From: an uncultured Burkholderiales bacterium | Lineage (GTDB): Bacteria; Pseudomonadota; Gammaproteobacteria; Burkholderiales; Burkholderiaceae | Length of the DNA: 64,000 nucleotides | Assembly (NCBI GenBank): GCA_946480465.1 | Contig: CAMLJY010000010.1 | Coordinates: 1 to 64,000, forward strand | Reading direction: 5' to 3' | Shown here: positions 46,064 to 54,225 of the stretch, piece by piece | How positions within the stretch are numbered: position 1 is the stretch's first letter | How the letters are laid out: each line of letters starts with the position of its first letter | The notes under the pieces: generated by a model | Database searches by the model: none | Told to the model about the DNA's origin: nothing | Seen by the model: only the letters and a program-made list of their open reading frames with translations | Made by a program: the position numbers and the translations under genes

Positions 46064-47764
46064 TCAGCCCCCTTCGGCCGGAAAGTAGGTGAGCCCGTTC
46101 TGCACCACGCCCACGATGTCGATGCTGCTGGCATTGATGTCGGCCACCGCGGCCAGTGCGCCGAGCGCCACCTGCGTGGCCTGGCCGCTGTCCAGCAGGC
46201 CGACGTAGAAGCCCAATGCGTCCGGGGTGGGCGCCAGGCCGACGACGTTGCGGTAGACCAGCTCGACGAAGTCGGTGTTCGAGCGCGAGCCGGCCAGTTG
46301 CAGGAAGGCGCCACCGGCCACGATGGACGCGACCACCTCGTTCATCGATCGCCCGGCATCGAAGAGGCCCAGCACCTGGCCGGCCGCCGCCGGGTCCTGC
46401 AGGTAGCGCGTGCCGGCCAGCGCGCGCAGGGCCAGTGCGGCGCTGTGGGCGTGGCCGCCGGGTTGCGTGTCCAGCGCGATGGCGCGGTCCAGGAAGTCGG
46501 CGCGCTCGACCTCGGCCAGCGTGTCCTCGCCCTCGGCCCCGCCGAGATCGCGCACCCGCCAGTCCGCACCGCTGCGCTGCACCGCGTAGCCAGCGCGGGC
46601 CGACTGGAAGATGGCGGTGTCGATGCCCGTCCCGCCGCGCAGGCTGTCGTTGCCACCCGCGCCGTCGAGCATGTCAGCGCCGGCGCCACCGACGATGCGG
46701 TTGTCGAGGCCGTTGCCGATCACCGTGTCAGCCTGCGCCGAGCCGTTGAAGTTCTCGTACTCGCCCCACAGCCAGGTCCAGCGCGTCGGGTTGTAGCCGA
46801 AGGTGGCCAGGCCGAGCGCATCGGCCGCGGTGGTGATGAAGCCAACGTTGTGGTTGCGGATCCCATTGCTGGCCTCGCTGCTGCCCAGGTCGATCAGGAC
46901 GCCGAAGGGCAACTGTGTCGCGTCCAGCGTGTCGGCCCCGGAAGAATCCCACAGCGTGTTGTAGTACTCGCCCAGGTACAGCGACAGGTCGTGGCTGCTG
47001 TCGCCCGCGCTGCCGCTGGATTCGCCGTACAGGTACTGCAGCGCGATAACGTCCATGATCATCGGCGCGATCGGCATCGAGCCGTCGTACGCGCCATCGC
47101 CGCCGGTCTCCAGCCGGTCGTAGGACATCACCGAAATCCACTGCCGGTCGGCGAAGGGCATGTCCAGGTCGGCATAGGTCGGGCGGCCGGTGCCGCCGTC
47201 GTCGTGCGGGTGCTTCAGGCCCAGGCCGTGCAGCACCTCGTGCAGCAGCAGCGCGAAGCCTTCGCTGCCGACCTCGTAGTCGAGCGAGCGGATGAAGGGG
47301 TTGTTCCAGTTCAGCCAGGTGTCGCCGGCGGCGCCCCGGTACGGCCCCCCGTCGTTCGCCTGCGAGGGGAAAAGGCAGAACGCGGTCTGCGCGGCGTTGG
47401 TGAACATGCCGTCCCGGACCATCTGGCCGCTGCTGGACTGTCCGTCGTACGCCATCGAGATGTTGAGGTTCGAACCCGCGGCCTGCGCCGCCTGGTAGCC
47501 GGTGCGGCCCGCGCTGGACTCGAAGTGGCCGAGGAACTGGAAGCGCGCGTCGATGTAGTAGGAGACGAAACTGAAGAGCGTCTTGAAGTCTTCCTGCGTC
47601 TCCGCGGACTGCAGCACCGGATGGTTCCACTGCGAGCCGGATACCGACCAGGTCAACACGCGGGCGCTGCCCGGCGTGAAGTTCCAGCGGTATCCGTTGA
47701 TCGTGGCTTCCACGTCGACGAACGGGGTGATGGGCAGAGGGGTGGTGGAGGGGTAGGCGCTCAT
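46064..47764 (-). CDS. Serralysin-like RTX metalloprotease with DUF4214 domain
   Basis: 566 residues. Catalytic domain 60-330 with the metzincin motif H175-E-V-L-H179-G-L-G-L-K-H185-P and the Met-turn SVM213SY215, where Tyr is the extra ligand in astacin/serralysin enzymes. RTX calcium-binding nonapeptides at about 350-385 (GNGLDNRIVGGAGADMLDG, GGNDSLRGGTGIDTA). C-terminal DUF4214-like region about 455-560 (NTDFVELVYRNVVGLAPTPDALGFYVGLLDSG). There is no N-terminal signal peptide, consistent with type I secretion through a C-terminal signal, but no ABC/MFP/TolC genes are nearby. It probably degrades extracellular protein. It lies between two tRNA genes. Confidence 0.9.
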   Translation of the reverse strand: MSAYPSTTPLPITPFVDVEATINGYRWNFTPGSARVLTWSVSGSQWNHPVLQSAETQEDFKTLFSFVSYYIDARFQFLGHFESSAGRTGYQAAQAAGSNLNISMAYDGQSSSGQMVRDGMFTNAAQTAFCLFPSQANDGGPYRGAAGDTWLNWNNPFIRSLDYEVGSEGFALLLHEVLHGLGLKHPHDDGGTGRPTYADLDMPFADRQWISVMSYDRLETGGDGAYDGSMPIAPMIMDVIALQYLYGESSGSAGDSSHDLSLYLGEYYNTLWDSSGADTLDATQLPFGVLIDLGSSEASNGIRNHNVGFITTAADALGLATFGYNPTRWTWLWGEYENFNGSAQADTVIGNGLDNRIVGGAGADMLDGAGGNDSLRGGTGIDTAIFQSARAGYAVQRSGADWRVRDLGGAEGEDTLAEVERADFLDRAIALDTQPGGHAHSAALALRALAGTRYLQDPAAAGQVLGLFDAGRSMNEVVASIVAGGAFLQLAGSRSNTDFVELVYRNVVGLAPTPDALGFYVGLLDSGQATQVALGALAAVADINASSIDIVGVVQNGLTYFPAEGG

Positions 47765-48036
47765 GCTGCGGGCGGTTCACGAAGAGTGGGCGGCACCGCG
47801 CGCCGCGGGCACGCACTTTGCCCGTTAGCGGCCTTGGCACTGCGGGCACAGGGTCTAGGCGGCAGCCGTGAACGCGCTACTGTGCCGGCCATACCCCGAG
47901 GCGTCATCCCTCCCGGGATGGAACAGGCGATATCGGATTGCAACTGCCATCACGAGGGGTTGCGGCGAGGAGGTGTCAGCTTGCCGCAGGACGCTCACCT
48001 TAGGAGATAGCAAACAGCGTGCGGTGCCGGCGCGCC
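47765..48036. other. Gap upstream of the RTX protease, no gene recognised
   Basis: 272 bases that should hold the protease promoter. Part of it (47930-48020) is less GC-rich than its surroundings. Short frames exist on the plus strand, but none has a ribosome site or a recognisable protein pattern. Confidence 0.5.
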
Positions 48037-48144
48037 TCAACGGTGCCGGGAGCGTCCCACTCCAGCCTGCGTCAAACGCTTGAACAGCCGCCGCCCGACC
48101 GGCAGCAGCACCTCGACGACGAGCAGCACGAACGCGACCGTCAC
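48037..48144 (-). CDS. Possible 35-residue single-helix membrane protein
   Basis: GTG 48144 overlaps the TGA of the upstream small gene as GTGA, the coupling pattern used by real genes in this window. It encodes a hydrophobic stretch (MTVAFVLLVVEVLLPVGRR) followed by a basic tail (LFKRLTQAGVGRSRHR), so one membrane helix with a positive C-terminus. No family is recognised. It could be an accidental frame. Confidence 0.35.
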   Translation of the reverse strand: MTVAFVLLVVEVLLPVGRRLFKRLTQAGVGRSRHR

Positions 48145-48434
48145 GGCGCACCCCGGTGCAGTGCGGGCTCGCGCGCCAGCTCGGTCGCGATCGTGTCGAT
48201 CAGCTCGCCATCCACCGCGAGCGGAGACAGCGAGGCCTTGAGCCCGAGCCCGACGGGAAAGCACGAGCCGTTCGGCCGCACTTCGGTGATGAAGCCTGCG
48301 CTGTCCTTGCGGTACTGCCTCAGCAGCCACCTGCCGTTGGGCTGGAGGCGCTCGACGAGCACGTCGCCGCCGGGCTGGGGCGTCACTCGCGTGGTAGGTC
48401 TGGTGCGGGCGGGATTCGTTTCGGTCGTGGTCAT
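48141..48434 (-). CDS. Small hypothetical protein
   Basis: 97 residues from ATG 48434; a longer start at 48488 runs over a region with no coding character. The first 25 residues are Thr/Arg/Pro-rich. The remainder (DVLVERLQPNGRWLLRQYRKD, ELIDTIATELAREPAL) could be a small folded domain. Family unknown. It is followed directly by an overlapping short hydrophobic frame, and lies between tRNA-Arg and the RTX protease on the minus strand. Confidence 0.45.
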   Translation of the reverse strand: MTTTETNPARTRPTTRVTPQPGGDVLVERLQPNGRWLLRQYRKDSAGFITEVRPNGSCFPVGLGLKASLSPLAVDGELIDTIATELAREPALHRGAP

Positions 48435-48528
48435 GCAGACAGGGTAGCCCCACCCTGGTTCAAGGCATGAGCCTCGCCCACAGGGCATGCATGCGCAGGC
48501 ACACCCGTGCGGGACGCGGGCTGCCGCC

Positions 48529-48534
48529 TAGAAT
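48529..48534 (+). promoter_or_regulatory. -10 box of tRNA-Arg
   Basis: TAGAAT ends 9 bases before the mature 5' end of tRNA-Arg. No strong -35 is visible upstream. Confidence 0.45.
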
Positions 48535-48543
48535 CCGCAGCTT

Positions 48544-48620
48544 CTGCCCGTAGCTCAACTGGATAGAGCAGCTGCCTTCTAAGCAGCAGGTCGGGGGTTC
48601 GAGTCCCTCCGGGCAGGCCA
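48544..48620 (+). tRNA. tRNA-Arg (UCU)
   Basis: 77 bases with encoded CCA. The seven-base acceptor CTGCCCG pairs fully with CGGGCAG; discriminator G; anticodon stem-loop CTGCCTTCTAAGCAG with TCT; T loop TTCGAGT. It is the only plus-strand gene between rraA and the unknown gene at 49444. Confidence 0.97.
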
Positions 48621-48706
48621 GCGGAAGCGCCTGAAGCGCCTGCCTCGCTCGCCCGCACCACGGGCGCCCCCGCCACGCAGGCGCGCTGGGGGCGGCGGCA
48701 CGCTGG

Positions 48707-49399
48707 TCAGTGCCGCTTGTACTGCTCGTCGCCGAACAGGATGCTGCGCGCCTTGTCGTCCGTCAGCGGCTTGCGGCGCTCGGCCAGCACCTCGACGCCG
48801 CGCTTGACCGCGGGGCGACCGGCGATCTCGTCGAACCAGCCCTTCAGGTTCGGATAGTCGTTCCAGTCGATGCCCTGGTTCTTCCAGGAGCGCAGCCACG
48901 GGAAAACCGCGATGTCGGCGATCGAGTATTCCGGACCGCCGAGGTACTTCGACCGCGCCAGCCGCTTGTCCATCACGCCGTACAGCCGCTTCGCCTCGTT
49001 CGTGTAGCGGTCGATGGCATAGGGAATGCGCTCTGGCGCGTAGACGCGGAAGTGGTGCGTCTGGCCCAGCATCGGCCCCACGCCCCCCATCTGAAACATC
49101 AGCCACTGCAGCACCTCGTACTTGGCGGGCACGCCCTCGGGCAGGAACTTGCCGGTCTTGCCGGCCAGGTAGAGCAGGATGGCACCCGACTCGAAGAGGC
49201 TGATGGGCTGGCCCTCGGGCCCATCAGGATCCACGATGGCCGGGATCTTGTTGTTCGGGCTGATCGCGAGGAAGGCCGGATCGAACTGCTCGCCGGCGCC
49301 GATGTCGACCGCATGAACGCGGTACGGCAGGCCACATTCTTCGAGCATCACGTGAACCTTGTGTCCGTTCGGCGTGGCCCAGGAATACACTTCGATCAT
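48707..49399 (-). CDS. yfcG: Glutathione S-transferase, YfcG (nu) class
   Basis: 230 residues from ATG 49399. Thioredoxin-like N-terminal domain with WATPNGHKVHVMLEE, SPNNKIPAIVDPDG and SLFESGAILLYLAGKTG; helical C-terminal domain with GGVGPMLGQTHHFR and YSIADIAVFPWLRSW. It aligns closely with E. coli YfcG, a GSH-dependent disulfide-bond reductase that lacks a catalytic cysteine, relying instead on bound glutathione and a Thr in TPNG. Cytoplasmic. It is divergent from the unknown gene at 49444 (44-base gap). Confidence 0.92.
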   Translation of the reverse strand: MIEVYSWATPNGHKVHVMLEECGLPYRVHAVDIGAGEQFDPAFLAISPNNKIPAIVDPDGPEGQPISLFESGAILLYLAGKTGKFLPEGVPAKYEVLQWLMFQMGGVGPMLGQTHHFRVYAPERIPYAIDRYTNEAKRLYGVMDKRLARSKYLGGPEYSIADIAVFPWLRSWKNQGIDWNDYPNLKGWFDEIAGRPAVKRGVEVLAERRKPLTDDKARSILFGDEQYKRH

Positions 49400-49443
49400 T
49401 CTTGTCCCCACAAATCGGCCGTCGTTTGGGCTGACTCTAAACC

Positions 49444-50181
49444 ATGCTGGATTCGCTTCGGCGCCTGTGGAACAAAGGTCCCAAACAGACTGATCTGTCG
49501 GCGTTCCAAGCCTGGGCCGAAGGGCGTGGCTACCAGCTCAAGCGCATCCGCGATGCCGACGGCTGCATCATCGAGCCCCCTCATGCAGGCGATAACGCCT
49601 GGCGCATCGAATGGGGCGAATCGCAGCGCAGCTACATCACGACCCGCGAAGTGCGCCTGTCGGCCGAGATCGGCACGCCACGCGAGATGCTGGTGCTGGT
49701 GCTCAACCGCGAGCTGATGGAGACGATGGAGAAGGCGGTCTTCGACCAGTACGTCGAGGACGTGCAGACCCGCATCGACACTGAAACCCCGCCGGAGATG
49801 CGCTGGCTGGTGATGTTCCCCAAGCTCACCGGCAGCGAACTGGGCAGGCTGAAAGACCGCTACGCCGCCATCGCCAGCATCAAGCCCTGGCTGCAGCTGT
49901 GGCTGGGGAGTGGGCTGGAAGCTTCGCTGACCGAAACCATCGAGGGCGTGGACGCCGGCACCCCGGTGGCGCTGACGGTCACACGCGGCCGGCTGACGCT
50001 GCGCACGTCGATGCCCGAGCCCGATCCGCAGACGCTGAACCGCTGGTTCTCGGCGTTCCAGAAGATCCTGCCTTCGGCCCGGCAACTGGCGCGGGACTGG
50101 AGCGATGCCTCTGCCGGCGGCGCCACCGGCACGCTGCGGCCATCGGTGTGGCCACCGTCGCGCCCGACGGAAGACGAATAG
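49444..50181 (+). CDS. Conserved-looking hypothetical protein
   Basis: 245 residues, soluble, with no signal or membrane segment. Trp and Arg/Glu-rich segments (AFQAWAEGRGYQLKRIRDADG, AWRIEWGESQRSYITTREVR, REMLVLVLNRELMETMEKAVFDQYVEDVQTRIDTETPPEMRWL) suggest a folded alpha/beta protein. The last 30 residues are disordered-looking. I do not recognise the family. It is a single gene with a terminator hairpin 19 bases after its stop. Confidence 0.7.
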   Translation: MLDSLRRLWNKGPKQTDLSAFQAWAEGRGYQLKRIRDADGCIIEPPHAGDNAWRIEWGESQRSYITTREVRLSAEIGTPREMLVLVLNRELMETMEKAVFDQYVEDVQTRIDTETPPEMRWLVMFPKLTGSELGRLKDRYAAIASIKPWLQLWLGSGLEASLTETIEGVDAGTPVALTVTRGRLTLRTSMPEPDPQTLNRWFSAFQKILPSARQLARDWSDASAGGATGTLRPSVWPPSRPTEDE

Positions 50182-50199
50182 CAGCAGGCACCGTGAGCA

Positions 50200-50230
50200 A
50201 AGGGGCACCGCGGTGCCCCTTCGTGTTTCC
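50200..50230 (+). terminator. Hairpin terminator between convergent genes
   Basis: A perfect 10-bp stem AAGGGGCACC / GGTGCCCCTT (50200-50209, 50212-50221) with an interrupted T tract (CGTGTTT) after it. It ends the unknown gene and faces the acyl-CoA dehydrogenase gene. Confidence 0.7.
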
Positions 50231-50264
50231 ATCGGACCCGCCCCTCGGCCTCTCAGGCGACCTC

Positions 50265-51479
50265 TCAGGCGTGGCGCCCCAGTTCCAGCTTGGCGATGGC
50301 ATTGCGGTGCACTTCGTCCGGGCCGTCGGCGAAGCGCAGCGTACGCACCTGGGCGTAGTAGTGGGCGAGCGGAAAGTCGTCGCAGACGCCGGCTGCGCCG
50401 TGCACTTGCATCGCCCAGTCGATCACGCGCAGGGCCATGTTGGGGGCCACCACCTTGATCATTGCGATCTCGGCCTTGGCCGCCTTGTTGCCGGCCACGT
50501 CCATCATCCAGGCGGCCTTCAGCGTCAGGAGGCGGGCCTGCTCGATCATGCAGCGGGCCTCGGCGATGCGCTCCTGCGTCACCGTCTGCTGCGCCACTGT
50601 CTTGCCGAAGGCCACCCGCTGCGTGGCCCGGCGGCACATGAACTCCAGTGCGCGTTCGGCGATGCCGATGGTGCGCATGCAGTGGTGGATGCGGCCCGGG
50701 CCGAGGCGCCCCTGCGCGATCTCGAAGCCGCGGCCTTCGCCGAGCAGGATGTTGGACACCGGCACCCGCACGTTCACGAAGTCGATCTCCATGTGGCCAT
50801 GCGGCGCGTCGTCCCAACCGAAGACGGGCAGGTGGCGCAGGATCTTCACCCCCGGCGCGTCCATCGGCACCAGGATCATCGACTGCTGCGAATGCCGGGG
50901 CGCTTCCGGGTCGGTCTTGCCCATGAAGATCAGGATCTTGCAGCGCGGATCCCCGGCGCCGGAGGTCCACCACTTGCGGCCATTGATGACGTACTCATCG
51001 CCGTCGCGCTTGATCGAGGCCTCGATGTTGGTGGCGTCGGATGACGCGACCGCGGGCTCCGTCATCGCGAAGCCGGAGCGGATCTCGCCCGCCAGCAGCG
51101 GCTCCAGCCAGCGCTTCTTGTGCTCGGCGCTGCCGTAGCGTTCCAGCACTTCCATGTTGCCGGTGTCGGGCGCGGAGCAGTTGAAGACCTCGCTCGACCA
51201 CAGCACACGGCCCATCAGCTCCGCCAGCGGCGCGTACTCCTGGTTGGTCAGGCCGCTGCCGCGTTCGCTCTCGGGCAGGAACAGGTTCCACAGGCCGGCG
51301 GCACGGGCCTTGGGCTTCAGCTCCTCGATCAGCGGCAGCGGTTGCCAGCGGTTGCCGGCCGCGGTGTTGGCGGCCTGCTCCTGGTGGTAGCGCTGCTCGT
51401 TCGGGAAGATGTGTTCATCCATGAACGCCATGACGCGTTCGCGCAGGGCCTGGGTCTTCGGGGAGTAGCTGAAGTCCAT
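50265..51479 (-). CDS. Acyl-CoA dehydrogenase, ACAD10/11-like
   Basis: 404 residues. Full ACAD fold: [81 protein letters not shown], and [39 protein letters not shown], which is specific to the ACAD10/11 group. The neighbouring phosphotransferase gene 66 bases upstream corresponds to the kinase domain fused to it in mammalian ACAD11, where 4-hydroxyacyl-CoAs are phosphorylated and then converted to enoyl-CoAs. LvaA/LvaC of Pseudomonas levulinate degradation are similar. It ends toward the terminator at 50200. Confidence 0.92.
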   Translation of the reverse strand: MDFSYSPKTQALRERVMAFMDEHIFPNEQRYHQEQAANTAAGNRWQPLPLIEELKPKARAAGLWNLFLPESERGSGLTNQEYAPLAELMGRVLWSSEVFNCSAPDTGNMEVLERYGSAEHKKRWLEPLLAGEIRSGFAMTEPAVASSDATNIEASIKRDGDEYVINGRKWWTSGAGDPRCKILIFMGKTDPEAPRHSQQSMILVPMDAPGVKILRHLPVFGWDDAPHGHMEIDFVNVRVPVSNILLGEGRGFEIAQGRLGPGRIHHCMRTIGIAERALEFMCRRATQRVAFGKTVAQQTVTQERIAEARCMIEQARLLTLKAAWMMDVAGNKAAKAEIAMIKVVAPNMALRVIDWAMQVHGAAGVCDDFPLAHYYAQVRTLRFADGPDEVHRNAIAKLELGRHA

Positions 51480-51545
51480 CGTTGACCTTTCCGTGGCGGT
51501 CGGTGAAGGGAAGGGGTGTGCCGTGGCTTCCCGCCGGGTGGTGGC

Positions 51546-52622
51546 TCAGGCCACCTGCGCGAACTGCCAGGCCATCTCGGCCAGCTTGGGCGTGGCGGCG
51601 CCCGTGGCCTTGGCCTGGGCGCTGGAGGCAATGCCGTCGACCACGCGCTTGGCGATGCCCTGCGTGATGGCGGCCAGGCGGAACAGGTTGTAGGCGAGGT
51701 AGAAGTTCCAGTCGGCCAGCAGCTCGTCCGGCGTGCCGCGGCCGGTGCGCTCGCAATAACGCCGGATGTACTCGCGTTCGGACGGAATGCCGAGCGCTGC
51801 GAAGTCCAGCCCGCCGATGCCGCGGAAGGTGCCCGGCGGGATGTGCCAGGCCATGCAGTGGTAGCTGAAGTCGGCCAGCGGGTGGCCCAGCGTCGACAGC
51901 TCCCAGTCCAGCACCGCGGTGATCCGGGGGGCGTCGGCATCGAAGATCAGGTTGTCCAGGCGGTAGTCGCCGTGCACGATGGCCACCTGGCTTTCGTCCA
52001 TCGCGCTGCTGGGCATGTGGGCGGGCAGCCAGTCGATCAGGCGATCCATCTCGGGGATGTCCTGCGTCACCGAGGCCAGGTACTGCTTGGACCAGCGCCC
52101 GATCTGCCGCGAGAAGTAGTTGCCGGGTTTGCCGTATTCAGCCAGGCCCACGGCCTTGACGTCCACCGAGTGCAGCGTGGCGATCACGCGGTTCATCTCA
52201 TCGTAGATGGCGCCACGCTGCTCGCTCGTCATGCCCGGCAGCGACTGGTCCCACAGCACGCGGCCGGCGACGAACTCCATCACGTAAAAGGCGCGGCCGA
52301 TCACGGACTCGTCCTCGCACAGCACGTGCATGCGGGCCACCGGCACGCCGGTGAGGGCGAGCGCGCTCATCACGCGGAATTCGCGCTCGATGGCGTGGGC
52401 CGAAGGCAGCAGCCTGGCCACGGGGCCCGGCTTGCTGCGCATCACGTACGCCCGGGCGGGCGTGATCAGCTTGTAGGTGGGGTTGGACTGGCCGCCCTTG
52501 AACTGCTCCACCGACAGCGGGCCTTCGAAGCCGGGCAGCCTGTCACGCAACCAGGCTTCGAGCTTCTCGACGTCGAAAGCATGCTGCGACGACACCGTGC
52601 GGGTGCCGGTGAACTGTTCCAT
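51546..52622 (-). CDS. Aminoglycoside phosphotransferase-fold kinase (ACAD10/11 kinase-like)
   Basis: 358 residues. APH/choline kinase fold: FKGGQSNPTYKLITP and the ATP-site lysine region YVMRSKPGPVARLLPSAHAIEREFRVM, catalytic loop VHGDYRLDNLIFD with Asp and Asn, and metal-binding AVLDWELSTLGHPLADFSYH. The GGQSNPTY start is typical of the ACAD10/11 kinase domain, so the substrate is probably a hydroxyacyl-CoA rather than a drug. It is the first gene of a pair with the acyl-CoA dehydrogenase. Confidence 0.9.
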   Translation of the reverse strand: MEQFTGTRTVSSQHAFDVEKLEAWLRDRLPGFEGPLSVEQFKGGQSNPTYKLITPARAYVMRSKPGPVARLLPSAHAIEREFRVMSALALTGVPVARMHVLCEDESVIGRAFYVMEFVAGRVLWDQSLPGMTSEQRGAIYDEMNRVIATLHSVDVKAVGLAEYGKPGNYFSRQIGRWSKQYLASVTQDIPEMDRLIDWLPAHMPSSAMDESQVAIVHGDYRLDNLIFDADAPRITAVLDWELSTLGHPLADFSYHCMAWHIPPGTFRGIGGLDFAALGIPSEREYIRRYCERTGRGTPDELLADWNFYLAYNLFRLAAITQGIAKRVVDGIASSAQAKATGAATPKLAEMAWQFAQVA

Positions 52623-52659
52623 GGTCAGCCTCCGCGGCGGCCGCGGCAGGCCGCCCCGC

Positions 52660-53364
52660 TCAATGCTCCGAAATCGCCAGCAGCTTCTCGCGCGACAGCA
52701 CCACCAGCCGCGTGGGCTCCACCCGCACCGCGCCGTCGCGCTCGAAGCCCTTCAGTTCCTGGTTCACGCGCTGGCGCGACGCACCCAGCAACTGCGCGAG
52801 GTCTTCCTGCGCCAACTGCAACCCGATGCGGATTTCCTCGCCTTGCTCGATGCCGTAGCTTTTGGCCAATAGCAGGATCTGCTTGGCCAGGCGCGCGGCC
52901 AGCGGCTTGGTGTTGAGGTCCTCGAACTGGTTGAACATCAACCGCAGCCGGCGGCAATTCAGGCGCAGCAAGGCCTCGTACAGCTCGGTGTGCTGCGCCA
53001 GCAATTCCTTGAAGTCGGCCTTGCGCACGCACAGCAAGGTGGTTTCGCCATGCGCATCGGCATCGTGGGTGCGCGGCAGGCCGTCGAAGAGGGCGATGTC
53101 GCCGAACCAGGTGCCGGGCTCGACGTAGGTGAGCGTCACCTGCTTGCCCGACAGCGATACCAGCGACACGCGCACCGCGCCCTTGGCCACGCCGCACCAG
53201 TCCTCCGCGGGCGTGCCGCGCGAGGCCAGCGGCGTTCCGTCGCTCAATCGGCGCACGTACGCACGCGACAGGATCGCATTGCGCAGCGGCTGTGAGAGCT
53301 TGGAAAACCACGAGGCGGACTCGATGTTGTGACGCTCTTCGATTGTAAGAACCGGGGTATTCAT
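52660..53364 (-). CDS. Crp/Fnr family transcriptional regulator
   Basis: 234 residues from ATG 53364; longer readings continue into the aldolase control region. Cyclic-nucleotide-binding-like domain 20-140 (LASRGTPAEDWCGVAKGAVRVSL, EPGTWFGDIALFDGLPRTHDADA), a dimer helix, and the Crp winged HTH 155-230 (LAQEDLAQLLGASRQRVNQELKGFERDGAV). There is no N-terminal cysteine cluster of Fnr type. It lies 37 bases upstream of the kinase gene on the same strand and is divergent from the class II aldolase, so it may control either side. Confidence 0.92.
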   Translation of the reverse strand: MNTPVLTIEERHNIESASWFSKLSQPLRNAILSRAYVRRLSDGTPLASRGTPAEDWCGVAKGAVRVSLVSLSGKQVTLTYVEPGTWFGDIALFDGLPRTHDADAHGETTLLCVRKADFKELLAQHTELYEALLRLNCRRLRLMFNQFEDLNTKPLAARLAKQILLLAKSYGIEQGEEIRIGLQLAQEDLAQLLGASRQRVNQELKGFERDGAVRVEPTRLVVLSREKLLAISEH

Positions 53365-53451
53365 GGCTTGTCCCAGGCGCGACAGCAGCGCCACCATCGT
53401 GTCCCTATTGTCCACGCGCAAATCCGCAGACGCACCACAGGAGCAATTCCC

Positions 53452-54225
53452 ATGGCACAGCCGATTCTCGAACTTCCGTCGCACCGCGATCAATACACGC
53501 CCGAGGAATGGCAGACCCGCGTGGACCTGGCCGCCGCCTATCGGCTGGTGGCGCTGTTCCGCTGGGACGACCTGGTGTTCACCCACATCAGCGCACGGGT
53601 ACCCGGCACGGAGGATCAATTCCTCATCAATCCGTATGGACTGATGTTCGAGGAAATCACCGCTTCCAGCCTCATCAAGGTGGACCTGCAGGGCAACAAG
53701 CTGGAAGAGTCAGCGTTTCCGGTCAACCCGGCGGGTTTCACGATCCACAGCGCCATCCATTCCGCGCGTCACGACGCGGCCTGCGTGCTGCACACGCATT
53801 CGATCAACGGCATCGCGGTGTCGGCACAGAAGGAGGGGGTGCTGCCGTTGTCGCAGCATTCGATCTTCGTGCTCGCGAGCCTCGCGTACCACGACTACGA
53901 AGGCGTGGCGCTGCGTGATGACGAGAAGCCCCGCCTGGTGCGCGACCTGGGCGACAAGAACTACCTGATGCTGCGCAACCACGGCCTGCTGACCGTCGGG
54001 CCGACGATTGCGGACGCATTCCTGGCGATGTACTTCTTCGAGGCCGTATGCACCATCCAGGTCCGCGCCCAGGCTGGCGGCGAACTGGTCCAGGTGCATC
54101 CCGAGATCATCGCCACCGCGAGCCAGCAGGCCAAGGTGGTCACGCGCGGGCAGGGCGCCGGCGCCTTGTCGTGGCCTGGCCTGAAGCGCCGCCTCGACCG
54201 CCAGATGCCGGGATACGACGCGTGA
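53452..54225 (+). CDS. Class II aldolase/adducin family protein
   Basis: 257 residues; AGGAG is 8 bases before ATG 53452. Conserved FRWDDLVFTHISARVPG, FLINPYGLMFEEITASSL, zinc-site HTHS in ACVLHTHSINGIAVSAQ, and LMLRNHGLLTVG with a third metal histidine. Bacterial proteins of this group (like ARAD1/adducin heads) act on sugars or acids in catabolic routes; the substrate is not identifiable. It stops next to the convergent aminotransferase gene with no gap. Confidence 0.88.
   Translation: MAQPILELPSHRDQYTPEEWQTRVDLAAAYRLVALFRWDDLVFTHISARVPGTEDQFLINPYGLMFEEITASSLIKVDLQGNKLEESAFPVNPAGFTIHSAIHSARHDAACVLHTHSINGIAVSAQKEGVLPLSQHSIFVLASLAYHDYEGVALRDDEKPRLVRDLGDKNYLMLRNHGLLTVGPTIADAFLAMYFFEAVCTIQVRAQAGGELVQVHPEIIATASQQAKVVTRGQGAGALSWPGLKRRLDRQMPGYDA

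Noticed and set aside
47868..48083. 71-codon plus-strand frame in the gap upstream of the RTX protease
   Set aside because: No ribosome site, no recognisable protein pattern, and it overlaps the better-supported minus-strand short frame.
45914..48620. Genomic island with att repeats at the tRNA genes
   Set aside because: I looked for duplicated tRNA 3' ends and an integrase near both tRNAs and saw neither, so no attachment site is annotated.
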